64,000 nucleotides of DNA from Chroococcopsis sp964623815 (GCA_964623815.1 CAZUVR010000006.1:57451-121450), one strand, 5' to 3'; counted from the stretch's first letter, positions 51,033 through 61,212 are shown. Translations and numbers: made by a program. The notes: generated by a model from the letters alone, not told the origin.

Positions 51033-52826
51033 CTATTTTGATACATCATCCCACCAGTATTGAAGTAAAGCTAGACTCCAACGACGATACCAATTACCTA
51101 AACATATGCCTGTAAAAGAAGGTACTTTTTGTATACATTCATGCCAGTCACCCTGCAACCATTCTTGTAGAGGGAAATAAAACCCACGTTTAGGGCGATT
51201 AAAAACCCATGTTGGTAATTCGGGAATAGCTTGAATGAGCAGATTTTTGTTACGTATTAGACGAAGATTAGCCGGGATAGGTGTAATGGTTTCAAAAACC
51301 ACACGATCGACAAAAGGAACCCTCAGTTCTAAACCAGAAGCCATGCTCATCACATCACTATCTTTAAGTAGCTGATTGCGCATATAACAACTCATTTCTA
51401 AGTAGCTGACTTCGTCCTCTAGAGAAGGGAAATAATTGATACAATCAAAGCTCTGACGTTGAGGTAAGCGGCTATCGGGGATATATGTTTGAATAATTTG
51501 GCAGACTTCTTGATGAGAGAATATACCTCTAAAGCTCCGGTAGGCATTCATAGCAAGGGGAGCTTGTTGTAGGTAATCTCCCGATCGTTTAATCTTGGGT
51601 GATCTTCCCCACTTTTCGAGGGCTGTACCCACGGCTACATTGAAAGGATAGAGCCTTTTAAGCTTTTTTCCCAAGCGAACCATTTGAGGTACTTTTTGAA
51701 AAGATCCGTAACCTCCAAACAGTTCATCTCCGCCCAAACCAGACAGCACAACTTTTGTGCCATCATTGTGAGCTAATTGTGAGACACAAAAAGTATTAAA
51801 TCCGTCAATACTAGGCTGATCAATGGCTTCTAAAAATTGGGGAAATAATGCTTTACCAATGGAAGCAGTAATTTTATACTCTGTATGTACAGTTTCAAAA
51901 TGTTCGGCCGCTTTTTTAGCTATTTCTCCTTCATTCCATTCAGATTCTTCAAAGGTAATCGAGTAAGTTTTAAGGCTACCCATTTGAGTTTGACGTGCTA
52001 GGGCAACAACCGAAGTTGAATCAATCCCACCGCTGAGAAATACACCAACAGGAACATCACTGATAAAATGACTTTGAACAGAATCAATCATAGCAGAGCG
52101 AACTCTATCTATTGCTTCTGCCTCAGACATGGGTTTGGGAGTAAAATCTATATTCCAATATTGCTTAGAACTAATTTTACCTTCTTGCCAAAGTAAAGAG
52201 TGACCTGCCCTTAAGCAATAAACTTGCTCAATTAAAGTTCTAGGTTCAGGAACTGAGCCACTAAGCAAATATTCATACAAGCCCTCCACGCTCAAACTAA
52301 TCGAGGGTAAACCAGACGCTAGAATTGCTTTTAATTCTGAAGCAAAAACTAAAGTAGAACCTGCCTGCCAGTAGTATAAGGGCTTGATTCCCAAAGGATC
52401 ACGAGCTAAGAAACAAGTTTTTTCAAGACTATCCCAAATAGCAAAAGCAAACATTCCCCGCAGATATTTAAGGCAATCAGAACCAAGATTTTTGTAAAGA
52501 ACAAGTATAACTTCTGTATCAGTTTGTGAAACGAATTGCTCTCCTTGAGCTATCAAATTGCGGCGAATTTCTCGATAATTATATATCTCGCCGTTAAAAG
52601 TAATCCAGTATCTTCCATCGACTGTAGACATCGGTTGATGTCCAGCCGAACTAAGATCTAAAATAGAGAGTCGTGTGTGGGCTAGAGCCGCTTGTTTCTG
52701 CTCATTAATATATATACCAGCATCATCAGGCCCGCGATGGCGTAGAGATATTTGCATATTTTGGGCTATTTTATGCAACCGCTCCTGATATTGATTAGTT
52801 GTAAGAATTCCAGCAATACCGCACAT
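51033..52826 (-). CDS. asnB: Glutamine-hydrolysing asparagine synthetase-type protein (AsnB)
   Basis: 597 residues. The start at 52826 is set by the requirement for an N-terminal catalytic Cys (Met-Cys-Gly: 'MCGIAGIL') and by AGGAG 10 bp upstream. The glutaminase domain has 'SLRHRGPDDAGIYI' and 'FNGEIYNYREIR'. The synthetase domain has 'SDVPVGVFLSGGIDSTSVVA' (PP-loop). Within a polysaccharide cluster it may amidate an acidic sugar or a linked group rather than make free asparagine, as proposed for AsnB-like genes in other O-antigen loci (inference). Confidence 0.92.
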   Translation of the reverse strand: MCGIAGILTTNQYQERLHKIAQNMQISLRHRGPDDAGIYINEQKQAALAHTRLSILDLSSAGHQPMSTVDGRYWITFNGEIYNYREIRRNLIAQGEQFVSQTDTEVILVLYKNLGSDCLKYLRGMFAFAIWDSLEKTCFLARDPLGIKPLYYWQAGSTLVFASELKAILASGLPSISLSVEGLYEYLLSGSVPEPRTLIEQVYCLRAGHSLLWQEGKISSKQYWNIDFTPKPMSEAEAIDRVRSAMIDSVQSHFISDVPVGVFLSGGIDSTSVVALARQTQMGSLKTYSITFEESEWNEGEIAKKAAEHFETVHTEYKITASIGKALFPQFLEAIDQPSIDGFNTFCVSQLAHNDGTKVVLSGLGGDELFGGYGSFQKVPQMVRLGKKLKRLYPFNVAVGTALEKWGRSPKIKRSGDYLQQAPLAMNAYRSFRGIFSHQEVCQIIQTYIPDSRLPQRQSFDCINYFPSLEDEVSYLEMSCYMRNQLLKDSDVMSMASGLELRVPFVDRVVFETITPIPANLRLIRNKNLLIQAIPELPTWVFNRPKRGFYFPLQEWLQGDWHECIQKVPSFTGICLGNWYRRWSLALLQYWWDDVSK

Positions 52827-52831
52827 AATTA

Positions 52832-53995
52832 TTAGCTCCTGATCGTGGATTGACAATGCTCACTCATATAGCCAGCTAAAGTTTCTTTAAATCTCTCAAA
52901 TCCAAAAGTATTTATCAGATTTTGGCGGAGTGCTTTAGGTTGGTACATCAAATGATTAGGATAGTTACCCTGTATAATTTCAATGAGCGTTTTAGCGATT
53001 TCTTCGAGATCATTCGGATTAACTAAAGCTCCTAAACGGCCATGACATAAAGCATCAACTGCTCCATCTTGATTACCCCCTAGCACGGGTTTCCCACAGG
53101 CCAAGGCTTCAAGATACACAATACCGAACCCCTCCCCTTTACTAGGCATAGCAAATACATCACATAGATTATAGTGATCGCACATTTGTTCATCATCAAC
53201 GAATCCGGTTAGGGTGATATGTGATTGTAAGTCTAGACTTTGCACCAGTTGATTAATACGAGGGAGATCATCTCCTTTACCGACTATTATGTAGTGAATG
53301 TTAGGGATATAGTACCTAATTTTCGGTAAAGCTAAGATGATGTTATCGTAGCCTTTATAACTTTCAGTATGGGACAGACGAGCTACAGTGAGAATAATTG
53401 GCTGATGGAGATCTAGGTTGTAACGTTCCAATAAATGCTTTGGTTTAGCAGTAATCTTAAAGCGATTAGCGTCAAAATTATTAGGCAATAGAGAAATTTT
53501 TGCTTGATCTAAACTTTGTTCATTAAGTAGACGATCCCGAGTATAGTTGCTGACGGCTAAGATCCGATCTGCATTTTGTAGAGCAATTTTTAATCTGGGG
53601 TTTGTTTGATTCCATACTTCTATACCATGAACAATCGCCCAATAGGGTATACCTGCTAAACGTTTTAACAAATAAGCAACTATTGTAAAATTAGCATGGG
53701 AAGAAATAATAAGCTTAGGGCGTTTCCAGATAGCGTGACCAAAAATTTGAGAGGCAAATAACTGTGTTCTTAAGGATTTGGGACAATTTCCTGCAAAATT
53801 AAACTTTGTGTTAGCCATCGGTTGGAAGTGAGCTGGTAAACCCCGATCGTGCTTGAGGAAAACTTCATATCTAAAATCAGGGTATAAGTTTTGTAGGGCT
53901 TCTAGGAAGAAGTTTGAATAAACCTGAATACCCCCTTTAAACTCAAAAATATCAGGAAACCAAAGATGAAGAGAGGGATTAGCATTTGATTCCAT
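52832..53995 (-). CDS. Glycosyltransferase family 4
   Basis: 387 residues. GT-B with 'FEFKGGIQVYSNFFLEALQN', 'ILAVSNYTRDRLLNEQSLD', 'PIILTVARLSHTESYKGYDN', 'HITLTGFVDDEQMCDHYNLC' and 'MPSKGEGFGIVYLEALACGK' (EX7E). It ends 5 bp before asnB. The motif set is like mannosyl/glucosyl-transferring GT4 enzymes of exopolysaccharide pathways; the sugar is not identifiable. Confidence 0.9.
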   Translation of the reverse strand: MESNANPSLHLWFPDIFEFKGGIQVYSNFFLEALQNLYPDFRYEVFLKHDRGLPAHFQPMANTKFNFAGNCPKSLRTQLFASQIFGHAIWKRPKLIISSHANFTIVAYLLKRLAGIPYWAIVHGIEVWNQTNPRLKIALQNADRILAVSNYTRDRLLNEQSLDQAKISLLPNNFDANRFKITAKPKHLLERYNLDLHQPIILTVARLSHTESYKGYDNIILALPKIRYYIPNIHYIIVGKGDDLPRINQLVQSLDLQSHITLTGFVDDEQMCDHYNLCDVFAMPSKGEGFGIVYLEALACGKPVLGGNQDGAVDALCHGRLGALVNPNDLEEIAKTLIEIIQGNYPNHLMYQPKALRQNLINTFGFERFKETLAGYMSEHCQSTIRS

Positions 53996-54263
53996 ATAAG
54001 TAGTCCCATAAAATTAATTTTCCTAGTTGGGCCAGATAAGAGACAATATGATACTTGTCGGTTAAGGATGAAGCGGTCACCCATTTATCCCAACTGATCG
54101 AAGAATACCGCTCTGTATAAGACATTTCTGGCTTAAGCCTGCATTCCAACTGCGGCATAATTAAATGTCTTGAAACCATTTCGGGGTAAACGCTCTGCGT
54201 TCAATAACGTACGATTTTTCCGAATTCTGCAGTTACCCCGTCTAGTCCTTTTTGAGCGTCCCG
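53996..54263. other. 268-bp gap, one doubtful short ORF
   Basis: No convincing gene. An ATG at 54122 opens a 47-codon frame on the minus strand ('MSYTERYSSISWDKWV...') that overlaps the start of the GT4 gene by 17 bp. It has protein-like composition but no recognisable family and could be a remnant of a lost gene. Confidence 0.3.
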
Positions 54264-55250
54264 CTAACGTTGTTGAAGCACCTGACCGATTCGCGTGCGG
54301 ACATTTTCCACGCGTGCTTTCCACCAAGAGAGAATCAGCTCCTGGCGCTGTTGCAGTAAGTCGGGACTCTCAAGCTCCGTTTGGCATATCTCGATCACCT
54401 GCTTCCAGGTGTCGGCAAAGATCCAGGGCGGGGATTCTTCCTTGCAGAAAGTGTCTGCGATCTCCTCCTTGCTAGCAGCAACCACCGGTATCGCCCCGGC
54501 GATTGAGGCTTCATACAGTCGGAAGCAGTCCAACCGAATGTTCCCCCTCGGACTTGGAACGAAGATGCAGTTTTGGTAAAGGTCATACATATCAGCAGGG
54601 GATATGTTTTGAACCTGAACGCCAGCTTTCCATTGGGTGAACAGTTGCAGCACATCAGCCCTATTCTGCTTGTCCGGATTGCCCGCGAAACCCCAGATGT
54701 TAATACGATCCGCAATTGGATGAAAGTTGCCCAAGTTCGTGCTTTTCTGTCCTCCGAGCATGCCGGTCATGTATCCCAGGGGCATGTAGATGACGTTAGC
54801 GGGTTCAAAGTACTTGCCATGATGGTATTGCCGAACCAGAAGGTCGACTTCGCTCGCTAATTGTGCGTAATCGGCGCGATCTCCAAACTCGTCCGAAAGG
54901 TGGATGAGCACCTTGGGTTGAATCAGACGTATGAAAAGGCAGATTTCGAGCAAGGACGTTTCATTGGAGCTAAAGACAAGTACACAGTGCCGTGAACCCT
55001 TGAAGCCCAGCGCAAACTGAAAGAGCAGCCACAGCATGAGAGATAGCCTCTTGCGTGATTTCCATCCTGGCGGTAATGAAACCCAATCTATTCGGGACTG
55101 ATCAACAGGCAAGATCTCAATCAGAAAATCGCGTTCCCACAAATCCTCAACGGCTAATACGATAGCACTGGAACTACGGGTCACATCACCACTTATCTTT
55201 TTTTCACATATTAAACTATCTACTGGTTGCATATTTTGCATCTCATTCAC
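54264..55250 (-). CDS. Exostosin-like (GT47-type) glycosyltransferase
   Basis: 328 residues. The C-terminal half has the exostosin signature: 'YQNCIFVPSPRGNIRLDCFR', 'LYEASIAGAIPVVAASKEEI' and 'FADTWKQVIEICQTELESP'. The N-terminal half shows a Rossmann-like 'VLIHLSDEFGDRADYAQLAS'. There is no signal. Its GC looks clearly higher than the AT-rich flanking genes, and non-coding gaps lie on both sides, so it may have been acquired separately from the rest of the cluster. Confidence 0.75.
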   Translation of the reverse strand: MNEMQNMQPVDSLICEKKISGDVTRSSSAIVLAVEDLWERDFLIEILPVDQSRIDWVSLPPGWKSRKRLSLMLWLLFQFALGFKGSRHCVLVFSSNETSLLEICLFIRLIQPKVLIHLSDEFGDRADYAQLASEVDLLVRQYHHGKYFEPANVIYMPLGYMTGMLGGQKSTNLGNFHPIADRINIWGFAGNPDKQNRADVLQLFTQWKAGVQVQNISPADMYDLYQNCIFVPSPRGNIRLDCFRLYEASIAGAIPVVAASKEEIADTFCKEESPPWIFADTWKQVIEICQTELESPDLLQQRQELILSWWKARVENVRTRIGQVLQQR

Positions 55251-55440
55251 TAAAGGGCGAAAAGATTGAAAAGTATACTAGGGAATGGTTTTATGAAAAA
55301 TAGCAATAATCTCATAAAACCCTATGAGCCATTACTATACATTTCCTCATGTTTGGGAAAAGAATTTGGCACGGGATTAACGGTGTTTGTTGTTATGTAC
55401 CCATATTATAAGTTGTTGGTATAAATAATTAGAGTATAAA

Positions 55441-56913
55441 TTAAATATAGCGAATAATATACTTAAATAAAATAATTATCGAAGCTGCCAGAGGGATCAC
55501 GCCTCCGACCATAAGAGCAAAATTTGATTCTTGAAAGACCAAAGAATAAATAATAGCGCATCCCGCTGAAAACTCTATGGGGGTCATAGAAAAATTATTA
55601 AATTTTTTATCTAAAAAAGATAGGAAAATTCCTACAGCCCCCATGCCCCAAATAATCCCGGCTTCGCCAAAATTAATAAACAATTCAACAATCCACGGAA
55701 GGTTGTAGGAAGTAGAGAAATCATCCTGACTTAGATAGCCATAACGTCTGCCAAAATCGTTACCTGTTCTAATCTGCGGTTTATCAGGCCAAAATACCCG
55801 AGGAATAAAGGATGTAATTAAGGGCAGATATGTTTCTCCATTCCAATAAGGAACTCTTTCTGGTGTATCCCGCATTACTTTTGATAAAAGAGTGATTTGT
55901 ACGGCTCTATCAACTCCCGAGTTATTTTCTTTAAAACGAGCCTGCGGGATTGATTCACTTTTAAAAGTATATGTCTGATGGTATTCAACTGCTAGATTAA
56001 CGAACAACTGAAACTGCTCAAAAGAATTAAGCTGTGACCCACTTCCATTAGACCAAGTTCGTTCTCGATAAATTCCTTTAACAGGGGCTAAACCTAAATA
56101 TAAAACTATAAGAATAGTGACAAAAATTATGGGTATCCTTTTTCGTAAATACCAAATTATATTAAACATATATAAAAATAAAGTCATTAATTGGGCTAAC
56201 GAACCACTAGCTAAACGTGGAATAATTTCTATAGGTAAAAATACGAGAACTAGTAACCATTTTTGCCATTTTGGTATACGGTTTTGATAGTTAATAATAT
56301 AAAATATTCCATAAACTAAAAATAAAGATCCGTTTACAAAATTGCTTAAAGAGGGAATAGAGCGCATAGTGGGTACATACCGTATCGCCGTATTTAATAG
56401 CAATATAATCCACAATAGTCTTAAAAGTTTTTTAGTTGAATAGTTTTGAGAAAAACGAAGAGGCGATATATTTTTCCATAGAGTAACTTTTGTAATATAA
56501 AAACCAATATTTAATGTAATTAATCCCAAGGAAGTTATAATCACGGCTTCATTACTTACATAACCTTGGGATGCAGGATCATAACTTTCTGCTAAAGTTG
56601 ATAGAGCTGGTAAGCCAAAGCCAGTTGCATAAAAGAGGCCTACTAGGGGAAAAAATGGCATGGGAGGGCGTTGCGGATCAAATAGATATTGTATGAAAGG
56701 AAAAAATCCTAGCCATATGATGGCTAAAGCACTTGAGGAGCGCTCATCAAATCCTACCCTCGTTTGTTGCTCACTTACGTAAATACTATAAACCAGTAAA
56801 CTAACAATTAGCAAAATTCCTAGGTTTTTACAATATCGTTCATTAAGAATTCGAGTACGAATTTGACTTTGAGTTTCATTTAGATGAGCATGATTTTGGT
56901 CAAGACTGTACAT
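55441..56913 (-). CDS. O-antigen/exopolysaccharide polymerase-like membrane protein (Wzy-type)
   Basis: 490 residues, about 12 hydrophobic segments. A large periplasmic loop near residues 290-390 contains 'FIPRVFWPDKPQIRTGNDFG' and 'YNLPWIVELFINFGEAGIIW', a pattern found in bacterial polymerases of the OAG family. Wzy joins lipid-linked repeat units on the outer face of the inner membrane. No flippase or ligase is visible in the window, so the export path must continue elsewhere. Confidence 0.8.
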   Translation of the reverse strand: MYSLDQNHAHLNETQSQIRTRILNERYCKNLGILLIVSLLVYSIYVSEQQTRVGFDERSSSALAIIWLGFFPFIQYLFDPQRPPMPFFPLVGLFYATGFGLPALSTLAESYDPASQGYVSNEAVIITSLGLITLNIGFYITKVTLWKNISPLRFSQNYSTKKLLRLLWIILLLNTAIRYVPTMRSIPSLSNFVNGSLFLVYGIFYIINYQNRIPKWQKWLLVLVFLPIEIIPRLASGSLAQLMTLFLYMFNIIWYLRKRIPIIFVTILIVLYLGLAPVKGIYRERTWSNGSGSQLNSFEQFQLFVNLAVEYHQTYTFKSESIPQARFKENNSGVDRAVQITLLSKVMRDTPERVPYWNGETYLPLITSFIPRVFWPDKPQIRTGNDFGRRYGYLSQDDFSTSYNLPWIVELFINFGEAGIIWGMGAVGIFLSFLDKKFNNFSMTPIEFSAGCAIIYSLVFQESNFALMVGGVIPLAASIIILFKYIIRYI

Positions 56914-56944
56914 ATTTAATTGCAGGATTATAATTCCTTACATC

Positions 56945-58111
56945 TTAACTGATAAATTGTTCAATTTTTGGAAGTAAAGAGGAAAAAACCAATTCATAAT
57001 TATACTTTTGCTCAAAGGCTTGACGCGCGTCTAAGCACAGGGATTGATAGGTTTCAAAATTTTTTAAGATATCTTGAATTGCCAGAGCAATAGACTGCGG
57101 ATCGTCGGGATCGGCAAAACGCACCCAACTCTCTTGAGCAAGATGCTCTCGATAGTCTGGTTGATCGCTAATAACTACAGGGAGTCCGCAGGCAGCATAT
57201 TCATAAATTTTGTTTGATGCTGTTCCCATTGTTATATGGTTTATATCTACTTTTTTATATAAACACACACCTATCGTAGCAAGCCAAGTATGGCAGGAAA
57301 GTTCACTATAAGGTACTGGTTTAAAATATTTAATCCGCCCAGCAAAGATTTTCATCAGTGAGTAATTCATCATTAATTCTTCTTCATCACTCCAAGTATT
57401 TCCGATAAGTTTAAGCTCTATAGATGCGTCTAAAAATGCAAGTGATTCAATCAGTTCTTGTAATGAATTTTTTACAGAAATAGCGCCTTGCAATAGTATT
57501 TGAGGAGATTGAAAGCGTCTTGATATGAGATCAATAAAATCTTTACGATTTTTCCAGAACTCTTTTCTAGGAAAGTTAGGTATGATCATTAATTGACCAT
57601 TAAATCCTGTTATTTTCTGAAATAATAAGGATCTTTCTTGAGAGGGAAAAATGATAATTTTAGCTTTGTTTAGGCATTTCTGTTCATATCTTTGAACCCA
57701 CCCTGTTAATGAGGATAAAGGAAATAGCTGTTGATTGAGATCATGATTATGGTATATGATCGGAAGAGTTTTATTTTTCATTAATTGGCTAAGATAAGCG
57801 GCAGTAAAACCAAAGGTATCATAAGCATAAATTAAAGATATATCTTTGAGTAATAAGCTAGCTTGCTGAATAAACTTGATGTATTCCCGTAATTTATCCC
57901 ACGCTGAGTTTTGCTCTCGCTCTCTTACCGAGGAAAATTTACCCAAACGATATACTTTAACGTTATTAGGATAAACCCAACTAGGAGAATCTTGATTACG
58001 TCCTATGACTACTATATTAAAATATTGGGATAATAAATGTATTGCATTAATGGTTGGAGGATAGTGATCGGGATTAGCATAGATAAAAATTGCTATAGTT
58101 TTCTTTGACAT
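56945..58111 (-). CDS. Glycosyltransferase, GT1/GT4-like
   Basis: 388 residues. GT-B type: 'KTIAIFIYANPDHYPPTINA', 'LPIIYHNHDLNQQLFPLSSL', 'LKLIGNTWSDEEELMMNYSL' and 'MGTASNKIYEYAACGLPVVI' (the EX7E region is recognisable but shortened: 'KIYEYAACGLPV'). It starts 30 bp after the fucosyltransferase-like gene on the same strand. Sugar unknown. Confidence 0.8.
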   Translation of the reverse strand: MSKKTIAIFIYANPDHYPPTINAIHLLSQYFNIVVIGRNQDSPSWVYPNNVKVYRLGKFSSVREREQNSAWDKLREYIKFIQQASLLLKDISLIYAYDTFGFTAAYLSQLMKNKTLPIIYHNHDLNQQLFPLSSLTGWVQRYEQKCLNKAKIIIFPSQERSLLFQKITGFNGQLMIIPNFPRKEFWKNRKDFIDLISRRFQSPQILLQGAISVKNSLQELIESLAFLDASIELKLIGNTWSDEEELMMNYSLMKIFAGRIKYFKPVPYSELSCHTWLATIGVCLYKKVDINHITMGTASNKIYEYAACGLPVVISDQPDYREHLAQESWVRFADPDDPQSIALAIQDILKNFETYQSLCLDARQAFEQKYNYELVFSSLLPKIEQFIS

Positions 58112-58138
58112 AGTTCTATGTATTTAAAAAAAAGATAT

Positions 58139-59098
58139 TTAAGCCGACTTGAAAGCCGATTTTATGTTATTTAACAATAAGTTGGGAACGGCCATTGACT
58201 CGGGATCGAAACCTCCTTCAAAGACACATCTGCTAACATCAGAGGAGAAAACCCCTGCGTGGAAATGCGCTGGGTGCCAGATAGTGGGACAGTTTCCTAA
58301 ATATGAAGCCCAACTACTAAATGTACTCCCCGACGAAGCAATTAAAATCTTGCTTCTAGATAAAGTAAACATATCGGATAGGGCAGAGTTGCGAGATGCA
58401 CGGGAAATGTTGGTAAGTTTCAATAAATCAACTAGCTCATAGTCGTGACCATCAGAAAATATAGTCACAGGAACTGTATATCCTGCTAATTGACGAACGA
58501 CATTAATAATATCGATGAACCAGCTCATGGGAGTGCGTACATTACCCAATTTAGTAAAATCATCCTCTGGTTTAAGCTGTCTAAAGTCACCCATTCTAAT
58601 ATGAATACCGATTTGGGGTGCCGGGCGATGTAAAATAGTTTTGAGAACAGACGGTCGTATGGTTTGCGATAATTTTTCTTTGATAATCTCTTTATCTTCT
58701 TTTAAATCTGCAAACAAGTCGCTCCAGTGGGGCAATTGATTAAATATAAATAAATAAAAGTTATTTGAAATATTTAGGTGCTCGACGGGAAAGACTAATT
58801 CAAATTTGGAAACTTTGGGATTATGAATAATAAAGTTTTTGTTTAAAAAAATATACCAATATTTAAATTTTGACACATAATTTTTGTTTGAAAAAAGATA
58901 CCCATAATATCTTGTCTCCCGCTCAAATCTCAAATAAGAACCGATAGAAAAATTTCCCCAATTGGGAGAAATAATCTCAAAATTATTTAGATGAGCAAAT
59001 AAAACGGCTCGGGCCCAAATTAGAAGCATATTACCTAGCCCTGCTCTGGGTAAGTTAGGATACACTAAAAATTTCGTATTGTTGTTAAAGGAGGACAT
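58139..59098 (-). CDS. Fucosyltransferase-like protein (GT11-type fold)
   Basis: 319 residues. 'LVYPNLPRAGLGNMLLIWAR' at the N-terminus and the GDP-binding type motif 'QIGIHIRMGDFRQL' (form HxRxGD) match alpha-1,2-/O-fucosyltransferase-like enzymes. 'ALSDMFTLSRSKILIASSGS' and 'TFSSWASYLGN' form the late conserved block. It probably adds a deoxyhexose from a GDP sugar, but no GDP-fucose synthesis gene is in view, so the donor is open. Confidence 0.72.
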   Translation of the reverse strand: MSSFNNNTKFLVYPNLPRAGLGNMLLIWARAVLFAHLNNFEIISPNWGNFSIGSYLRFERETRYYGYLFSNKNYVSKFKYWYIFLNKNFIIHNPKVSKFELVFPVEHLNISNNFYLFIFNQLPHWSDLFADLKEDKEIIKEKLSQTIRPSVLKTILHRPAPQIGIHIRMGDFRQLKPEDDFTKLGNVRTPMSWFIDIINVVRQLAGYTVPVTIFSDGHDYELVDLLKLTNISRASRNSALSDMFTLSRSKILIASSGSTFSSWASYLGNCPTIWHPAHFHAGVFSSDVSRCVFEGGFDPESMAVPNLLLNNIKSAFKSA

Positions 59099-59167
59099 AA
59101 AGAATTATTTATTATGAAATAAATTCAATTTTTATTTAAAAGTATAGTTAAGATTTAAATATCTGGG

Positions 59168-60052
59168 TCAGGTATAGTGATGAAACGAGACTGATTTATA
59201 CTTTTTGGAATAGCTTTGTAATGAACAGGTGACTTGTTCTAAAACACTTCTTGGGAAGCTGGCATTGTACCAATACTTTATTTTTATTTCATTAGGGTAG
59301 TTTTTTAACATCCAATTACCGTAGGTTTCATACTCTGAGAATGATGCTCGGTGATCACTTTCTAAAATATTAAGAATAGCTCTGTACCAAGGAAGATGTG
59401 TTTTTGATTCTATCTCTGCTTTTAATTCTGAAACTTTAGATTTTTGAAACAGCATATGATGGGAGACAAAAGAGACTTTAGAACATGGTTTTTCCCCTAA
59501 CAAATTTAAGTAAGTATGAAAGTAGGGTTGATGATATTCATCAGAATAATTAAAAACGACTTTGCCATTCTCTAAAAAAACTTGAGGACGTACCAAGATT
59601 GTATCTGCATCAAGAACCAAGTAATATTCAGATGTACTTAACGATTCTGACAATTTTAAAAATTGCTGAAATATCCATCCACTTCGATAATATTTTATTG
59701 AATTTTTTGAAAATGGTAGTATACCATTTTCATCTACAAATTGACAATTGTTTATTTCACAAAATCGAACTAATTCATCAGAAAAAGAACCAACAATTTT
59801 TATACAATTAATAGGGTGTTTAAGGTTAACTTTTAAGTATAAAATTGCTAATTTTAAAACTGCTAAATCTCGTTCTATTGCTGGAATCACCACATCAATT
59901 TTCGTGTTATTTGGAATAAATTGCTTGTCAAAGTTAAATATTAAGCTTCTTGCCATATGATTTCTGTATTTTATTTTATTAAATTTTCTTGACAATGAAT
60001 TGAACAACCTAGGATTATTAAGTAATTTTGGTAGATGGCTATGTAACTGCAT
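59168..60052 (-). CDS. DUF6492 family protein (glycosyltransferase-like)
   Basis: 294 residues. 'IDVVIPAIERDLAVLKLAIL' and 'YYRSGWIFQQFLKLSESLST' precede a DxD-type 'YYLVLDADTILVRPQVFLEN', which resembles the GT-A-like DUF6492 family. It is probably a sugar transferase; activity is inferred. It lies 12 bp from the next GT4 gene on the same strand. Confidence 0.72.
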   Translation of the reverse strand: MQLHSHLPKLLNNPRLFNSLSRKFNKIKYRNHMARSLIFNFDKQFIPNNTKIDVVIPAIERDLAVLKLAILYLKVNLKHPINCIKIVGSFSDELVRFCEINNCQFVDENGILPFSKNSIKYYRSGWIFQQFLKLSESLSTSEYYLVLDADTILVRPQVFLENGKVVFNYSDEYHQPYFHTYLNLLGEKPCSKVSFVSHHMLFQKSKVSELKAEIESKTHLPWYRAILNILESDHRASFSEYETYGNWMLKNYPNEIKIKYWYNASFPRSVLEQVTCSLQSYSKKYKSVSFHHYT

Positions 60053-60063
60053 AATTTTAATTT

Positions 60064-61212
60064 CTAGTTAAGAACTTGCGTATAAGCTTTAAAAATTTTT
60101 TCCCCGTAACCATCCCAACTCAATGATAAACGAGCTTTTTCCAGAGCGTTTTTACCCATTTCCTCTTGCCGATCTGGATTATTATAAAAAAATAAAATCT
60201 TTTCCTTTAACGATTCTACATCTCGAATGGGTATGCAAAAACCATCAATGCCCTCTCTGACAATATCCTGTCCTCCCGTATTAGTGGTATGAATAATAGG
60301 CAACCCGCAAGCCATTGCTTGAGAGATGACCATGCCGAAACCATCTTCGATCGAAGCTAAACAAAATACAGACCCCTGAGAATATAGAAAACGCAACTCA
60401 TTTTGAGGATATTTTCCTTTTAAAAAGATCTGATCACTTTGGTATTTAATTAAAAATGGTTCTATTTCTGGGTTAACTGAACCAATAAGCCATAGCTCGG
60501 CATCAGGTAAATTCAATTCATAAAAAGCCTGTAGTAAGTACTGAACTCCTTTACGGAGGGAAATACTACCACAGTGGATGACCCGAAAGATTGTATCTTT
60601 TTTCGGCAGTTGGTAGAACTCTGCTAGGGAAGTCCCGTAGGGAACCTGAATGAGTTTATCCTCTGGAAATCCCTGTTCTAGAAAAGTTCGCTTAACAAAT
60701 GCGCTAGGAATAGAAATTCGATCGGCTTCGGCATAAGATTGAATTTCTCTCTCATATATTCCGGGATGGGTTTCAGTAAAAGTTAGCCCCCATTTATCAT
60801 ATTCTTCCTTAAGAATTTGTGTTTGGTATTGCATATGACTACTGCCACGTTCAATGATTGTTTTAGCTCCCATTTCCTTAGCTCGCTCTAACGACCAAAA
60901 ATTACAACCAGACCAACCAACAAATAAATCAAACCCATGCAGTAAAATATTAGTTACTGAGCGGTCAAATTGTTCCAAAAACCAAAGATCTAATCGATGA
61001 TCTTGTTTTAAATACTGCGGTAATCGACACCAACTTCTGGAAATAGCTTCAAGAGTCCAAAGGGAGTTAATTAACTTGCTATCAATATCATATTTAGTGA
61101 TGGCAAACTTTGGATAAGTTGAGATTAATTTATGTAAAGCGCCTCTTTTTTGCAGTTGGTTAGCTAAATTGAAAGCGTGAAAGCGCCCCCAAACCGATAT
61201 GGTAACTTTCAT
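60064..61212 (-). CDS. Glycosyltransferase family 4
   Basis: 382 residues. GT-B: 'FHAFNLANQLQKRGALHKLI', 'AKTIIERGSSHMQYQTQILK', 'RVIHCGSISLRKGVQYLLQA' and 'IEDGFGMVISQAMACGLPII' (EX7E). The start overlaps the stop of the CgeB-like gene by ATGA, so translation is coupled. The donor sugar is unknown. Confidence 0.9.
   Translation of the reverse strand: MKVTISVWGRFHAFNLANQLQKRGALHKLISTYPKFAITKYDIDSKLINSLWTLEAISRSWCRLPQYLKQDHRLDLWFLEQFDRSVTNILLHGFDLFVGWSGCNFWSLERAKEMGAKTIIERGSSHMQYQTQILKEEYDKWGLTFTETHPGIYEREIQSYAEADRISIPSAFVKRTFLEQGFPEDKLIQVPYGTSLAEFYQLPKKDTIFRVIHCGSISLRKGVQYLLQAFYELNLPDAELWLIGSVNPEIEPFLIKYQSDQIFLKGKYPQNELRFLYSQGSVFCLASIEDGFGMVISQAMACGLPIIHTTNTGGQDIVREGIDGFCIPIRDVESLKEKILFFYNNPDRQEEMGKNALEKARLSLSWDGYGEKIFKAYTQVLN

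Noticed and set aside
54133..54860. Small ORFs on both strands over the exostosin-like gene
   Set aside because: All are alternate-frame readings of one well-supported gene.
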